Below, piece after piece: positions 17,804 to 26,293 of a DNA stretch of 64,000 nucleotides. The DNA is from Prosthecobacter fusiformis (GTDB taxonomy: Bacteria; Verrucomicrobiota; Verrucomicrobiia; Verrucomicrobiales; Verrucomicrobiaceae): assembly GCF_004364345.1 (NCBI RefSeq), contig NZ_SOCA01000001.1, forward strand, positions 558,001-622,000. Direction: 5' to 3'. Each line of letters opens with the position of its first letter. Position 1 is the first letter of the stretch. Under the pieces are notes generated by a model. It was not told the origin of the DNA and searched no databases. It saw only the letters and a list, made by a program, of their open reading frames with translations. Made by a program: the position numbers and the translations under genes.

Positions 17804-19018
17804 ATGATGGTCCCTCGCAAGTTTGTCGCCCACCCCTTTGCCTATCACCAGGAGCTCGATGTCCGCATTGATAACCTGACGAATGAGGGCAGTGGCGTTG
17901 CGCGGGTCGATGGCTGGGTGGTTTTTGTGCCCTTTGCCCTCCCAGGGGAGCTGGTGCGCTGCAGAGTCTTCCGCAATCACAAGAATTACAGCAATGCCGA
18001 CCTCGTGGAAGTTTTGGAACCTTCCTCGGAGAGAGTGGCCGCCCCCTGCCCCCTTTTTGGCACCTGCGGCGGCTGTCAGTATCAGCACCTGGACTATCCT
18101 AAACAGATTGAGTGGAAACGCAGGCAGGTGGAGGAACTGCTGAAGCACATGGCTAAGATCGAGCACCCCGTGCTGCCCGTCATCGCCTCCCCGAAACAGT
18201 ACGAATACAGGTCCAAAATCACTCCCCACTTTCATAAACCCAAGGCGGGTGAAATTGGTGCCATCGGCTTTCTCCGAGTGGGAACACGCAACGCCATGGT
18301 GGATGTGGAGCAGTGCCCCATTGCCATGCCGCAGCTCAATGAGCAATTAACCGTTGTTCGTGCCCAAGCCCGTGCCAATCAGGATTCTCTCAAAAACGGT
18401 GCCACCCTGCTGATGCGCGCCGCCGTCAATGGAGTGCTCACCAAAGCAGATCAAATTGCCATTGAGCAAGTGGGGGATGTTAAGTTCGAATTTCAGGCCG
18501 GTGATTTCTTCCAAAACAATCCTTTCATTCTGGCGGACTTTGTCGGTTATGCCGTGGATGAGGCTAAGTCAGCGGGTGCCCGCTTCCTCGTGGATGCCTA
18601 CTGCGGCAGCGGTCTGTTTGGCATCAGCGCCGCCCGCCATTTTGAAGAAGTCATCGGTGTGGAACTCTCCGAAAGCGCCGTGCGCAAAGCCGCCCACAAT
18701 GCCGAGATCAACGGATTGTCGAACTGTCGCTTCCTGGCTGCGGATGCCCGTGAAATTTTCAAAGAGGTGCCCCACCCCGGACATGAGACGGTGGTCATCA
18801 TCGACCCACCGCGTGCCGGGTGCAGTGAGGAATTTCTCCAGCAGCTCTTCGCCTTTGATCCGAAGCGCGTCGTGTACATTTCCTGCAATCCTGCCACCCA
18901 GATGCGGGACTTAGTACTTTTCACCGAAGCCGAATTCAAGCTGGAGAAAGTGCAGCCTTTTGACCTCTTCCCCCAGACCAAACACCTGGAATGCGTGATG
19001 ACCCTCAGCCGCGCATGA
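17804..19018 (+). CDS. TrmA/RlmD-family class I SAM-dependent RNA (uracil-5-) methyltransferase
   Basis: A 404-residue enzyme that methylates C5 of uridine in tRNA or 23S rRNA using SAM. An N-terminal TRAM-like OB fold (about 18-75, IDNLTNEGSGVARVDGWVVFVPFALPG) precedes the 4Fe-4S cysteines C82, C88 and C91 in CPLFGTCGGCQYQHL, with the distal ligand C171 (VEQCPIAM). The Rossmann domain has FLVDAYCGSGLFGI (SAM motif I), VIIDPPRAGCS (motif IV) and the catalytic Cys361 in YISCNPATQ. The iron-sulfur cluster makes RlmD/RlmC-like activity more likely than TrmA, which lacks it; the exact target base is not decidable here. Standalone gene after the pentapeptide gene. Confidence 0.92.
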   Translation: MMVPRKFVAHPFAYHQELDVRIDNLTNEGSGVARVDGWVVFVPFALPGELVRCRVFRNHKNYSNADLVEVLEPSSERVAAPCPLFGTCGGCQYQHLDYPKQIEWKRRQVEELLKHMAKIEHPVLPVIASPKQYEYRSKITPHFHKPKAGEIGAIGFLRVGTRNAMVDVEQCPIAMPQLNEQLTVVRAQARANQDSLKNGATLLMRAAVNGVLTKADQIAIEQVGDVKFEFQAGDFFQNNPFILADFVGYAVDEAKSAGARFLVDAYCGSGLFGISAARHFEEVIGVELSESAVRKAAHNAEINGLSNCRFLAADAREIFKEVPHPGHETVVIIDPPRAGCSEEFLQQLFAFDPKRVVYISCNPATQMRDLVLFTEAEFKLEKVQPFDLFPQTKHLECVMTLSRA

Positions 19019-19057
19019 GGTGAATCGAAGTGATGCGGGCGCTTCTGCCTACCTCAC

Positions 19058-19954
19058 TTACTGCCCGCCGAGCGCCGCCACAATCGCCCGCACATTGTGT
19101 GTGAGCATGGCTTCAAAGGTGTGCGCATGCACAGAAGTACCATCCGCCACCAATGCCTGACCGGTTTTGACGCCAGTGCTGCGCACGATCTCCGTCAGCA
19201 CCTTTGGGTTTGCCTGATCTTCCGGAAAGACGGCCTTAATCTTGTTGTCACGGATCGCCTGGATGGTCTGGGCGATGTATTGCGCCGAGATGTCATCACT
19301 GCGGCCGATGCCCAGCATGGGGATGGTTTTGAAACCATATTCTTTGCAGAAGTAGCCGAAGGCAGCATGCGCCGTCACCAGTTTGCGATCACTGCGCGGG
19401 ATGCGTGCGATTTCCTTCTGCGCCCAGCTTTTGAGCTGCATGAATTTGACGCCCGCCGCCTTCGCTCCCGCTTCATAAGCAGCCCCGTTGGCCGGGTCCA
19501 CCGCGCTCAGTTCATCCGCGATGATGCGTGCAGCTCGCTTCATGTTTTCAGCGCTATGCCACCAATGAGGATCGATGCTGCTCTTCGCATGAGCCGGACA
19601 GCACACAAAAATTTCGTTTGATGGGTCCAGCAGAAGCGAGGGGATCGGCTTGCCTACTTCCACAATTTTAACTCCACTGCCCACACTGTCCCGCAGCTTG
19701 TCCAAGTAGGTTTCCAAATGCTTCCCACAGGCCAGAATGAGGGGTGCCCCGCGCATGGCCGCAATGTCCCGGGCCGAAGGCTCAAAATGGTGGACATCAC
19801 CGCCCGCCTTCAGCACTTCCACCACTTCCACATTGGCTCCGCCCACCTGCCGGGCCACATCCGCCAGGATAGGATGCAGGCTGGCGACTTTGACGGCGGC
19901 TTGTGCGCTCATGCTCAGACCGAGAAGAAGCAGGATGGAGGCAAATGTTTTCAT
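19058..19954 (-). CDS. ZnuA-like metal ABC transporter substrate-binding protein
   Basis: A 298-residue periplasmic binding protein of cluster A-I (SBP_bac_9) that captures Zn2+ or Mn2+. Signal peptide MKTFASILLLLGLSMSAQA. Candidate metal ligands are His55/His56 (DVHHFEPS), His130/His133 (DPHWWH), His196 (TAHAAFGYF) and the acidic residue in VFPEDQANPKV. The usual His/Asp-rich loop of ZnuA is short here (VCCPAHAKSS). No ZnuB/ZnuC membrane or ATPase gene is adjacent. It lies 76 bases downstream of a His-rich outer-membrane barrel gene on the same strand; that gap contains a TTGCATTAAC element and a terminator-like hairpin ending 15 bases before the start codon. Confidence 0.9.
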   Translation of the reverse strand: MKTFASILLLLGLSMSAQAAVKVASLHPILADVARQVGGANVEVVEVLKAGGDVHHFEPSARDIAAMRGAPLILACGKHLETYLDKLRDSVGSGVKIVEVGKPIPSLLLDPSNEIFVCCPAHAKSSIDPHWWHSAENMKRAARIIADELSAVDPANGAAYEAGAKAAGVKFMQLKSWAQKEIARIPRSDRKLVTAHAAFGYFCKEYGFKTIPMLGIGRSDDISAQYIAQTIQAIRDNKIKAVFPEDQANPKVLTEIVRSTGVKTGQALVADGTSVHAHTFEAMLTHNVRAIVAALGGQ

Positions 19955-19969
19955 GGCGGAGAAAAAGTG

Positions 19970-19991
19970 GGTGCCTTGTCCTCAAGGCACC
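19970..19991 (-). terminator. Perfect 9-bp hairpin in the znuA leader (terminator or attenuator)
   Basis: GGTGCCTTG (19970-19978) and CAAGGCACC (19983-19991) pair perfectly around a 4-base loop. Read on the minus strand it is followed by CACTTTTTC and then the znuA-like start codon at 19954. It could end transcription of the upstream barrel gene or attenuate read-through into the binding-protein gene. Confidence 0.6.
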
Positions 19992-20005
19992 AGGAGTAAA
20001 CGATT

Positions 20006-20015
20006 GTTAATGCAA
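20006..20015 (-). promoter_or_regulatory. TTGCATTAAC element upstream of the ZnuA-like gene
   Basis: The minus strand reads TTGCATTAAC 52 bases before the start codon at 19954. The same ten bases occur upstream of the adjacent barrel gene, with a near copy 32 bases away from that one. A zinc-responsive (Zur-type) operator is a possible reading; no Zur box has been matched. Confidence 0.35.
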
Positions 20016-20030
20016 AATTGTTGCCTCTAA

Positions 20031-21311
20031 TCACCGAACTTCAGGACCACCCCAGTTAAAGCTTACCTGAGCCCAGACTGCATGGTCAGTTCCACGCTCG
20101 TTGGAGTTATCATAGTTGTATTGTAGGCGGAAACGCAAGGTGCGGGCATCATTCGCATACCAAGTAACCCCAGGGCTCACACGGAAGCGGGCGTCCTGGT
20201 CCGTTTCATAGTTTCCAGCTACATATTCGCCCCGCAGTCCAGCTTCCAAATTATTCCCCAGGCCATACAGAACACTTAAGTACGCACCAAAGTCCTGCTG
20301 TGTATTCGGGTCGCGGCCTTCAACCAGTTCATCTTCCACTTTGTAGCGATTGAACATGGCCTCCGAGCGCACGCGCAGATAGCGGCCGCCGGGATCATAA
20401 CCGTTTTCGCGCCACTGGTATTCAGCATGCACCCCGTAGATGCTCGTGCGATAACCCGATTCATTGTCCGCCCAGGCACCGGAGACACCGCCGCGGAACT
20501 GGTGGAAGTCATTGTAGTTGTAAACGTTGGTCCAGTTAACCACGGTCATGAACTCACCCTCGGCAAAGTAGGACTCTTCCGCAGCATAGCGGGCCGCATG
20601 TTCATCCTCATGCTCGTGGCCATGTCCATGCTCATCATGGCCAGGTGCCACCCCCAGAGCCACATCAAACTGGGAAGTCCAAGGCAGTGGCGCCACCCAG
20701 GTGATCTCTCCCCCGATGGTGGTCATTGAGTCTTCTCCCAGCATCCGTGTATTCACCAAATACTGGTCAATCCAATCGAACCCGTGCGGGTGATAGGTAT
20801 TCTGAATGCCGAAGCGATTGTAAACCCGCCCTCCACGCACCTCAAACCCACCCGGCAGATTTTTGAACTTCCAGAACACTTCTTCAAAGATGGGGTCGAT
20901 ACGGCTGTCAGCCACTGCCGCCGCGTAGGTCACAAAGAATTCGTTGTGGTCATCCAGTCTTCCCGAAAGGCCAAACTCCACATTCTGAAAGGTCACCGCA
21001 TCTCTTGCTTCTGGGTCGTGATGCCCGGTGCGCAGTTCGCCTTGATCAATGCTGGAAGTGCCAAAGGCCATGTCCAAGTGCACATGCGGAAAAATTTTGT
21101 CCGCCAAGCTCACATCCAGTCCAGTCAGCCAATCCGCATCTCCATCCATCGGCAGCACAACGGGCGCCGACATGGCACTGAAGGTGGAATACGCATACTT
21201 CTGCTGTTGCTGCGCTTGAAACTGAGCCGAAGTTTGCGCCTGGAGTCCTCCAGAAACTAGAAGGCCAAAGGCGACGACGAAGATGGGGGGGAAGTATGCG
21301 GGAGGCTTCAT
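20031..21311 (-). CDS. Outer-membrane beta-barrel protein with His-rich loop (zinc-linked porin candidate)
   Basis: A 426-residue protein with signal peptide (MKPPAYFPPIFVVAFGLLVSGGLQA). The body alternates aromatic and polar residues as in barrel strands (VEFGLSGRLDDHNEFFVTYA, FRGGVSGAWADNESGYRTSIYGVHAEYQW, NLEAGLRGEYVAGNYE, TLRFRLQYNYD) and ends VWAQVSFNWGGPEVR, close to the barrel-assembly signal. Residues 225-238 form a His/Glu/Asp-rich loop (HDEHGHGHEHEDEH) suited to binding zinc or a similar metal. No TonB plug domain is seen, so it is porin-like rather than a TonB-dependent receptor. The ZnuA-like gene directly downstream supports an outer-membrane role in zinc supply; this is inference. 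Confidence 0.72.
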   Translation of the reverse strand: MKPPAYFPPIFVVAFGLLVSGGLQAQTSAQFQAQQQQKYAYSTFSAMSAPVVLPMDGDADWLTGLDVSLADKIFPHVHLDMAFGTSSIDQGELRTGHHDPEARDAVTFQNVEFGLSGRLDDHNEFFVTYAAAVADSRIDPIFEEVFWKFKNLPGGFEVRGGRVYNRFGIQNTYHPHGFDWIDQYLVNTRMLGEDSMTTIGGEITWVAPLPWTSQFDVALGVAPGHDEHGHGHEHEDEHAARYAAEESYFAEGEFMTVVNWTNVYNYNDFHQFRGGVSGAWADNESGYRTSIYGVHAEYQWRENGYDPGGRYLRVRSEAMFNRYKVEDELVEGRDPNTQQDFGAYLSVLYGLGNNLEAGLRGEYVAGNYETDQDARFRVSPGVTWYANDARTLRFRLQYNYDNSNERGTDHAVWAQVSFNWGGPEVR

Positions 21312-21335
21312 AACGCCTCAACTATGGCAATCGAG

Positions 21336-21377
21336 TTGCATTAACGTCAAACGTTTTTACAATTTTTTTGCGTTAAC
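21336..21377 (+). promoter_or_regulatory. Tandem TTGCRTTAACG elements upstream of the His-rich barrel gene
   Basis: TTGCATTAAC (21336-21345) and TTGCGTTAAC (21368-21377) both continue with G, giving TTGCRTTAACG twice, 32 bases apart, about three helical turns. They lie 25-66 bases upstream of the start at 21311. The first is identical to the element before the ZnuA-like gene. A shared metal-responsive regulator is the likely reading, unproven. Confidence 0.38.
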
Positions 21378-21393
21378 GAACGATTGGAAACAT

Positions 21394-21424
21394 AAACCCT
21401 CTCCTGCGCCAGGAGAGGGTTTTT
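21394..21424. terminator. Strong bidirectional terminator
   Basis: AAACCCTCTCCTG pairs with CAGGAGAGGGTTT around a 3-base loop and continues into a T-run on the plus strand, with a shorter one on the minus strand. It lies 20 bases beyond the wrbA stop codon and insulates wrbA from the barrel gene promoter. Confidence 0.85.
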
Positions 21425-21443
21425 CGCGGAAAGGTTATCTGGA

Positions 21444-22043
21444 TCAGGCGTTTAGCTTCGCCGTGATTCCTGCCACGTGTTTGCCTTGAAACCGGGCCAG
21501 TGACAGCTCCTTTTCACTTGGCTGACGGGAGCCATCCGCACCTGCGATGGTCCCCGCGCCATATGGACTGCCACCACGCACTTCGCTGATGTCCGTCAGT
21601 TCCGGTGCTGAATATGGCAGGCCCACATAAATCATCCCGTGATGCAGCAGCGTCGGGATCGTCGTCAAAATGGTGGATTCATTTCCTCCGCCAGTACCCG
21701 TGCTGGTGAAAACACTGCCGACCTTGCCAATCAATGCCCCTTTGACCCACAGGCCGCCGGTTTGGTCCCAAAAAGCACGCATCTGCGCCGTCATGTTACC
21801 GAAGCGGGTAGGCGTGCCAATAATGATGGCATCATAATCTGCCAGCTCTGCAGCCGTAGCCACAGGTGCGGTTTGATCCAGCTTGCCACCCATCTTTTGA
21901 ATGACTTCATCTGGCAGTGTTTCAGGAACGCGTTTCAACGTAACTTCCACACCTTCAACACTGCTGGCACCTTCGGCAACGGCCTTGGCCATGGTTTCAA
22001 TGTGACCATAAGTGGAATAATACAGGACGAGGAGCTTGGACAT
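21444..22043 (-). CDS. wrbA: WrbA-type NAD(P)H:quinone oxidoreductase
   Basis: A 199-residue FMN-dependent enzyme that reduces quinones by two electrons, avoiding semiquinone radicals. Hallmarks: N-terminal flavodoxin phosphate loop in [23 protein letters not shown], the [23 protein letters not shown] segment typical of WrbA, the [17 protein letters not shown] loop, and [31 protein letters not shown] at the C-terminus. Length matches the family (about 198). It is a single gene, divergent from the histidine phosphatase and followed by a strong terminator. Confidence 0.95.
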   Translation of the reverse strand: MSKLLVLYYSTYGHIETMAKAVAEGASSVEGVEVTLKRVPETLPDEVIQKMGGKLDQTAPVATAAELADYDAIIIGTPTRFGNMTAQMRAFWDQTGGLWVKGALIGKVGSVFTSTGTGGGNESTILTTIPTLLHHGMIYVGLPYSAPELTDISEVRGGSPYGAGTIAGADGSRQPSEKELSLARFQGKHVAGITAKLNA

Positions 22044-22221
22044 GATGTTTTAGAAGTTGAGGTTGCTTTGACATTTCGATTCTCGCTCAACGATTGCATG
22101 CAAGCGAATGCAGTCTGGTCAGTCTCAGCCCAATCTTTAGACATGGAAGCTGGCAGCTTTTCATTTGCAGAAGAAACAGCCCGGCGTCTGGTCCTGCCCG
22201 TGCTAACAACAAGCCACGCTC

Positions 22222-22899
22222 ATGCCCATCACACGCATTTACCTCATTCGCCACGGAGCCACGATTCTCACTGCCGAAGACCGTTTTGCCGGAGCCACCA
22301 ATGTCCCGCTTTCCGATGAAGGTCGCCAGCAGGCCGCCTCCCTTGCGGCGCGCCTCAGCAGCCTTCACATCTCTGCCGCTTACGCCTCGCCGCTGGATCG
22401 CACGATGGAGACCGCACGCATTCTCGCCGCGCCCCACGGCCTGGATGTCCAGCCTCGCGATGGTCTGCGTGAAATCTCTCATGGCCACTGGGAGCAGATG
22501 ACCCGTCACGAAGTGGAACAGCAGTTTCCCAAAGAAGCTGCTGCCTGGGATGAAGACCCCTATACCTTTGCACCGGAAGGTGGCGAAAGCGGCCTCGGCG
22601 TCACTGCCCGCGCTCTGCCCGCCCTGCTGGAAATCGTCCGCCATCACGAAGGACAGTCCATTCTCGTTGTCTCCCACAAGGCCACCATCCGTCTCCTGCT
22701 CAGTTCCCTTCTAGGGTTCGACCCTCGTCGTTATCGCGACAATTTGGATCAAGACCCTGCCGCCCTGAACATCGTAGATTTTAAAGACTCCGTCCGCGCC
22801 CGCCTGATGCTCTTCAATGATACCTCCCATTACGCTGAAAGTAGCCTCAATAAACCCGAGTCCGCCGAAGCCCGTCTGTCCAAATGGTGGACCCATTAA
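22222..22899 (+). CDS. Histidine phosphatase family protein (phosphoglycerate-mutase-like)
   Basis: A 225-residue cytosolic phosphatase of the dPGM/PhoE branch. The catalytic RHG motif is R10-H11-G12 in IYLIRHGATIL; the second catalytic His is H152 in VVSHKATIRLLL. The Arg and Glu of the phosphate pocket are likely in SPLDRTMETARIL and LREISHGHWE. Members include phosphoserine phosphatase, alpha-ribazole phosphatase and broad-specificity phosphatases; the substrate cannot be told from sequence. It is followed 19 bases later by rpiB, suggesting an operon with a sugar-phosphate theme, but that is weak evidence. Confidence 0.88.
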   Translation: MPITRIYLIRHGATILTAEDRFAGATNVPLSDEGRQQAASLAARLSSLHISAAYASPLDRTMETARILAAPHGLDVQPRDGLREISHGHWEQMTRHEVEQQFPKEAAAWDEDPYTFAPEGGESGLGVTARALPALLEIVRHHEGQSILVVSHKATIRLLLSSLLGFDPRRYRDNLDQDPAALNIVDFKDSVRARLMLFNDTSHYAESSLNKPESAEARLSKWWTH

Positions 22900-22918
22900 T
22901 TTTTAAACTCTATTCCTC

Positions 22919-23347
22919 ATGAAAATTGCCATTGGTTCTGACCACGCAGGTTATCGTTATAAACAGGCCATCATCACCCATCTCCAGGACGCCGGGCATG
23001 AGGTCATGGACTTCGGAACGCATTCTGAAGAGTCCGTGGACTATCCTCGCTTCATCCGTCCTGTGGCGGAAGGAGTGGCGATAGGGAAATATGAGCGCGG
23101 CATCGTTCTCGGCGGATCCGGCAATGGAGAAGCCATCGCCGCCAACCGCGTCAAAGGCATCCGCTGCGGACTTTGCTGGAATCTTGAATCCGCCATCCTC
23201 ACCCGTCAGCATAACGATGCCAACGTCCTCTCCCTGGGTGGGCGCATGATGGATCTAGGCACTGCCCTGCAGATCGTCGATATCTTCCTCACCACCCCTT
23301 TTGAAGGCGGCCGCCACCTCGCTCGCATCCAGCAGTTAGATACATGA
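22919..23347 (+). CDS. rpiB: Ribose-5-phosphate isomerase B (RpiB/LacAB family)
   Basis: A 142-residue enzyme interconverting ribose-5-phosphate and ribulose-5-phosphate in the pentose phosphate pathway. Visible motifs: IAIGSDHAGYRYK (D8, H9), DFGTHSEESVDYP, the anion hole GGSGNGEAIAANRVKGIRC (65-83) and LTRQHNDANVLSLGGR (H98). In place of the E. coli active-site Cys, this protein has the GGSGNGE signature with Glu71, as in mycobacterial and other actinobacterial RpiB, where the Glu acts as base. A transketolase gene for the same pathway is elsewhere in the window. Overlaps the next gene by 4 bases. Confidence 0.92.
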   Translation: MKIAIGSDHAGYRYKQAIITHLQDAGHEVMDFGTHSEESVDYPRFIRPVAEGVAIGKYERGIVLGGSGNGEAIAANRVKGIRCGLCWNLESAILTRQHNDANVLSLGGRMMDLGTALQIVDIFLTTPFEGGRHLARIQQLDT

Positions 23348-23787
23348 GCGCAGCCTTCCTGCATGAGACAGAGCTGTTTCTTCACCAGCAAATCCCACTC
23401 ACCCACGCCATGGGTGTGCGTGTGGAAAGTTACGATGAAAAACAACTCGTTCTCACGGCCCCCTTGGAGCCCAATCACAACCACCTAGGCACCGCCTTTG
23501 GTGGGAGCCTCAGCGCCCTGGCCACCCTCGCCGGTTACAGTCTCCTCTGGCTTTTGTTAGGCGATCGCTCCGCACACATCGTCATTCGGGAAAGCGCCAT
23601 TCGCTACCGTCACCCGGTCACCCGCACCCTGCGGGCCATCTGCCACCACCCAGATCCCGCCGCACTCTCAGCATTCAGGACAATCTTTGAGGAGACTGGC
23701 AAAGCACGCCTCACACTCCAGGTGACCATTGAAGAAGATGAGCGTACGTGCGTAGAATTCACCGGTGAATTTGTGGCCTTGAAATAA
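23344..23787 (+). CDS. Hotdog-fold thioesterase-like protein (YiiD C-terminal type)
   Basis: A 147-residue protein resembling the putative thioesterase domain at the C-terminus of E. coli YiiD. Features: FLHQQIPLTHAMGVRVESYDEKQLVLTAPLEPNHNHLGTAFGGSLSALATLAGYSLLWLLL, which is the hotdog central helix with the HLGTAFGGS motif, followed by the strands HIVIRESAIRYRHPV and ARLTLQVTIEEDERTCVEFTGEFVAL. The N-terminal acetyltransferase half of YiiD is absent, as in many standalone members. Acyl-CoA hydrolysis is expected from the family; the substrate is unknown. Coupled to rpiB by an ATGA overlap. Confidence 0.82.
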   Translation: MSAAFLHETELFLHQQIPLTHAMGVRVESYDEKQLVLTAPLEPNHNHLGTAFGGSLSALATLAGYSLLWLLLGDRSAHIVIRESAIRYRHPVTRTLRAICHHPDPAALSAFRTIFEETGKARLTLQVTIEEDERTCVEFTGEFVALK

Positions 23788-23790
23788 GCC

Positions 23791-25371
23791 TCATCGCCGC
23801 AGAGGACCACCTGGCCTGGCTTCCGTCAGCTTGCCTTCACGAATCACCGGCACCCCGTCCACCAGCACATCCGTAAACCCCTCCGAATAATGATGCGGGT
23901 CATTAAATTCGGACATGTCCTGCACCTTCTCAAGATCGAAGATCACCAGGTCTGCCCACGCCCCAGGCTTCAGCACACCCCGGTCCTTCATTCCAAAGGT
24001 CTCAGCAGGCAGACTCGTCATGCGACAGACCGCCTCTTCCAGTGTTAGCACTTTTTGTTCGCGCACATACCGGGATAGGATGCGTGCATTGTTCCCATAA
24101 CTGCGCGGATGCGGCACATCCTCCCCCAGCAGACGCGGACCTCCGTCACTGGCGATCATCGTATGCGGATGTTTCAAAAAACGCCGCAGATCTTCTTCAC
24201 TCATGCCGTGAAAGACCCCGCTTCCGCCGCCTCGTTTCTCGATGTCCAGCAGAAGCTCGATTTGGTCCTCCAGGCTGTCTGCACCTCGCACACGCTTTGC
24301 AGCCGCCGGGATCGTCAGTCCATTCAAAGAAGGATCGGCAGCGAATCTCGCGATCACGGCATAACTGTAATCCGTGCGTCCGCTCCTGCTTAAAATTTCC
24401 TTCATCCCGTGAATGATCTCCGCTTTCCTGGCAGGATCATTCACACGTGCCACAAAGTCCTCCCTCGTCCCTTCCAAGGCCGCGTCTGGGATCGTCTGCC
24501 GTAGCCCAGTGCTGGATGCCGTATATGCATACTGATCATGCGTGATCCTCAGCCCTTCTGCACGCGCCTTGTCCAGATAGGCCAGCACCTCGTCAGCCCG
24601 CCCCCAGGCACTCGGCCCGGAAAGCTTGATGTGCGAAAGCTCCGTCCTCACCTGGGCTTCTCGCGCGATGCTGGTGAGTTCATCCAACGCGGAAAAAATG
24701 CGGCTTGTCTCATACCGCATATGGCTGGCATACACCCCGTCATAGCGGGCCACCACCTTCGCCAGTTCAATGATCTCCTCCGTCTTCGCAAAGGAGCCCG
24801 GCACATAGATCAGCCCCGTGCTCATGCCTAGCGCACCGTCCTTCATCCCCTGCTCCACCAGCGCCTTCATCGCCTCCAGTTGCTCCGCCGTGGGAGCACG
24901 GATAAACCGCCCGCCCATTCCCTGCTCTCGCACAGCCCCGTGGCCGACCAGTGCTCCCACATGCAGACTCACCTTCGCCTTTTCTATCTCCTTGAAAAAC
25001 GCAGCCACATCTGTCCGCGACATGCCACAGTTTCCTGTCACGATCGTCGTCACCCCCATGCGCAGGAAGTTCTCTGCCTCCGGTAGTTTGCAGATGTTTT
25101 CCGAGTGCGTATGCACATCGATAAATCCCGGAGCCACCACCCGCCCTTGCGCATCCAGCTCAGCCTTCGCGGACTCCTTTACTGCACCCAGCGCCGTGAT
25201 TCTTCCCTCACGAATCCCCACGCTACCTTCAAAAGCAGCCGCCCCCGTTCCATCCACAATCAACGCATTCCGGATGATCATATCCAAGGGAGGCTTTGCA
25301 CCTAGCAGCTCTTGTGCAAGCCCAGGATAGGACAAGCCGATAAAGGCCAGCAAAAGAAATAGAAACCTCAT
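23791..25371 (-). CDS. N-acyl-D-amino-acid deacylase-like amidohydrolase, exported
   Basis: A 526-residue metal-dependent hydrolase of the D-aminoacylase family. I chose the ATG at 25371, which starts a signal peptide (MRFLFLLLAFIGLSYPGLAQ); the frame continues to 25443. Motifs: NALIVDGTG and GRVVAPGFIDVHTHSEN (HxH metal ligands), VTTIVTGNCGMS (the Cys that contacts the metal in this family), LSHIKLSGP (His), RITHDQYAYTAS, IASDGGP (catalytic Asp) and FGMKDRGVLKPGAWADLVIFD at the C-terminus. Expected reaction is hydrolysis of N-acyl-D-amino acids, or D-Glu/D-Asp derivatives from peptidoglycan; export suggests nutrient scavenging or wall turnover. Confidence 0.88.
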   Translation of the reverse strand: MRFLFLLLAFIGLSYPGLAQELLGAKPPLDMIIRNALIVDGTGAAAFEGSVGIREGRITALGAVKESAKAELDAQGRVVAPGFIDVHTHSENICKLPEAENFLRMGVTTIVTGNCGMSRTDVAAFFKEIEKAKVSLHVGALVGHGAVREQGMGGRFIRAPTAEQLEAMKALVEQGMKDGALGMSTGLIYVPGSFAKTEEIIELAKVVARYDGVYASHMRYETSRIFSALDELTSIAREAQVRTELSHIKLSGPSAWGRADEVLAYLDKARAEGLRITHDQYAYTASSTGLRQTIPDAALEGTREDFVARVNDPARKAEIIHGMKEILSRSGRTDYSYAVIARFAADPSLNGLTIPAAAKRVRGADSLEDQIELLLDIEKRGGGSGVFHGMSEEDLRRFLKHPHTMIASDGGPRLLGEDVPHPRSYGNNARILSRYVREQKVLTLEEAVCRMTSLPAETFGMKDRGVLKPGAWADLVIFDLEKVQDMSEFNDPHHYSEGFTDVLVDGVPVIREGKLTEARPGGPLRR

Positions 25372-25483
25372 AAAATAATGACCTGACAGAAAGAGTGCGA
25401 CGAAAAGGCTAATCAGGAAACGTGCCTTCCTGCATCGTTTCATCAGCAGTTGTCAGTCATCGCTTCCCATCTACCCATGCCTC

Positions 25484-26293
25484 ATGCCCACTGACCATCG
25501 CGACTGGTATGACACGCCGCTCTATTATGACATCATCTTCGATGCAGATACCCCGCGCGAAGCCACCTTCCTAGAAATGGTCTGGACAATCTTTGGCGAC
25601 AAAAGCCGCACCCGCCGTGTCCTGGAGCCCGCCTGTGGTAGCGGCAGGCTGGTCATCGAAATGGCGCGTCGCGGCTGGGACGTAGCCGGATTTGACGGCA
25701 ATGAAAAGATGCTCGACTTCGCCAAGGAACGGCTGCGCAAAAACGACCTCAAAGCCCGCCTGTGGCCAGACTGGATGCAGAACTTCACATTGCCAAAAAC
25801 CGCTCACTACGACCTCGCCCACTGCCTGGTCAGCACTTTTAAATACCTCCAGACTGAAGCCGATGCCATGGCATGCCTTCAACGTGTGGCCGCAGTCTTA
25901 AAGCCCGGCGGCATCTTTGTTCTCGGCCTTCATTTGAGCCAGTATGCCAAGGGCAAAGAAGAGCACGAACGTTGGAAGGCCACCCGGAATGACATCGAGG
26001 TCGTCTGTAATACCCACACTTGGCCGCCTAACCGCAAGACCCGCCTCGAAGACCTTCGCACCCGTTTGAAAATCACCCACGCAGGCCGCACCCGCATTCA
26101 GGAGACCCGCTGGCAGTTCCGCACCTACGATGCCCGTCAGTTAAAGGCCCTGCTTCGCAAAGTTCCGGAATTCACTCTCCAAATCTGCTACGACTTCACC
26201 TACGATCTCGACTCTCCGCGCAAGCTTGATGACAGCTACCCGGACATCATTCTCGTCCTGAAGCGAGTACAGTACTCATCACTCTCCGAGTGA
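25484..26293 (+). CDS. Class I SAM-dependent methyltransferase
   Basis: A 269-residue Rossmann-fold methyltransferase. SAM motif I is [20 protein letters not shown], motif II is [11 protein letters not shown], and the motif IV region is [44 protein letters not shown]. The C-terminal half is beta-rich ([40 protein letters not shown]), as in small-molecule methyltransferases of the Methyltransf_25 group. The last eight codons and the stop lie inside the left arm of a 29-bp inverted repeat (26267-26295), so the natural C-terminus was probably replaced when that element arrived. Substrate unknown. Confidence 0.82.
   Translation: MPTDHRDWYDTPLYYDIIFDADTPREATFLEMVWTIFGDKSRTRRVLEPACGSGRLVIEMARRGWDVAGFDGNEKMLDFAKERLRKNDLKARLWPDWMQNFTLPKTAHYDLAHCLVSTFKYLQTEADAMACLQRVAAVLKPGGIFVLGLHLSQYAKGKEEHERWKATRNDIEVVCNTHTWPPNRKTRLEDLRTRLKITHAGRTRIQETRWQFRTYDARQLKALLRKVPEFTLQICYDFTYDLDSPRKLDDSYPDIILVLKRVQYSSLSE

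Noticed and set aside
22067..22096. TTGACA as a possible promoter upstream of the histidine phosphatase
   Set aside because: No acceptable -10 hexamer at the right spacing, so I did not annotate it.
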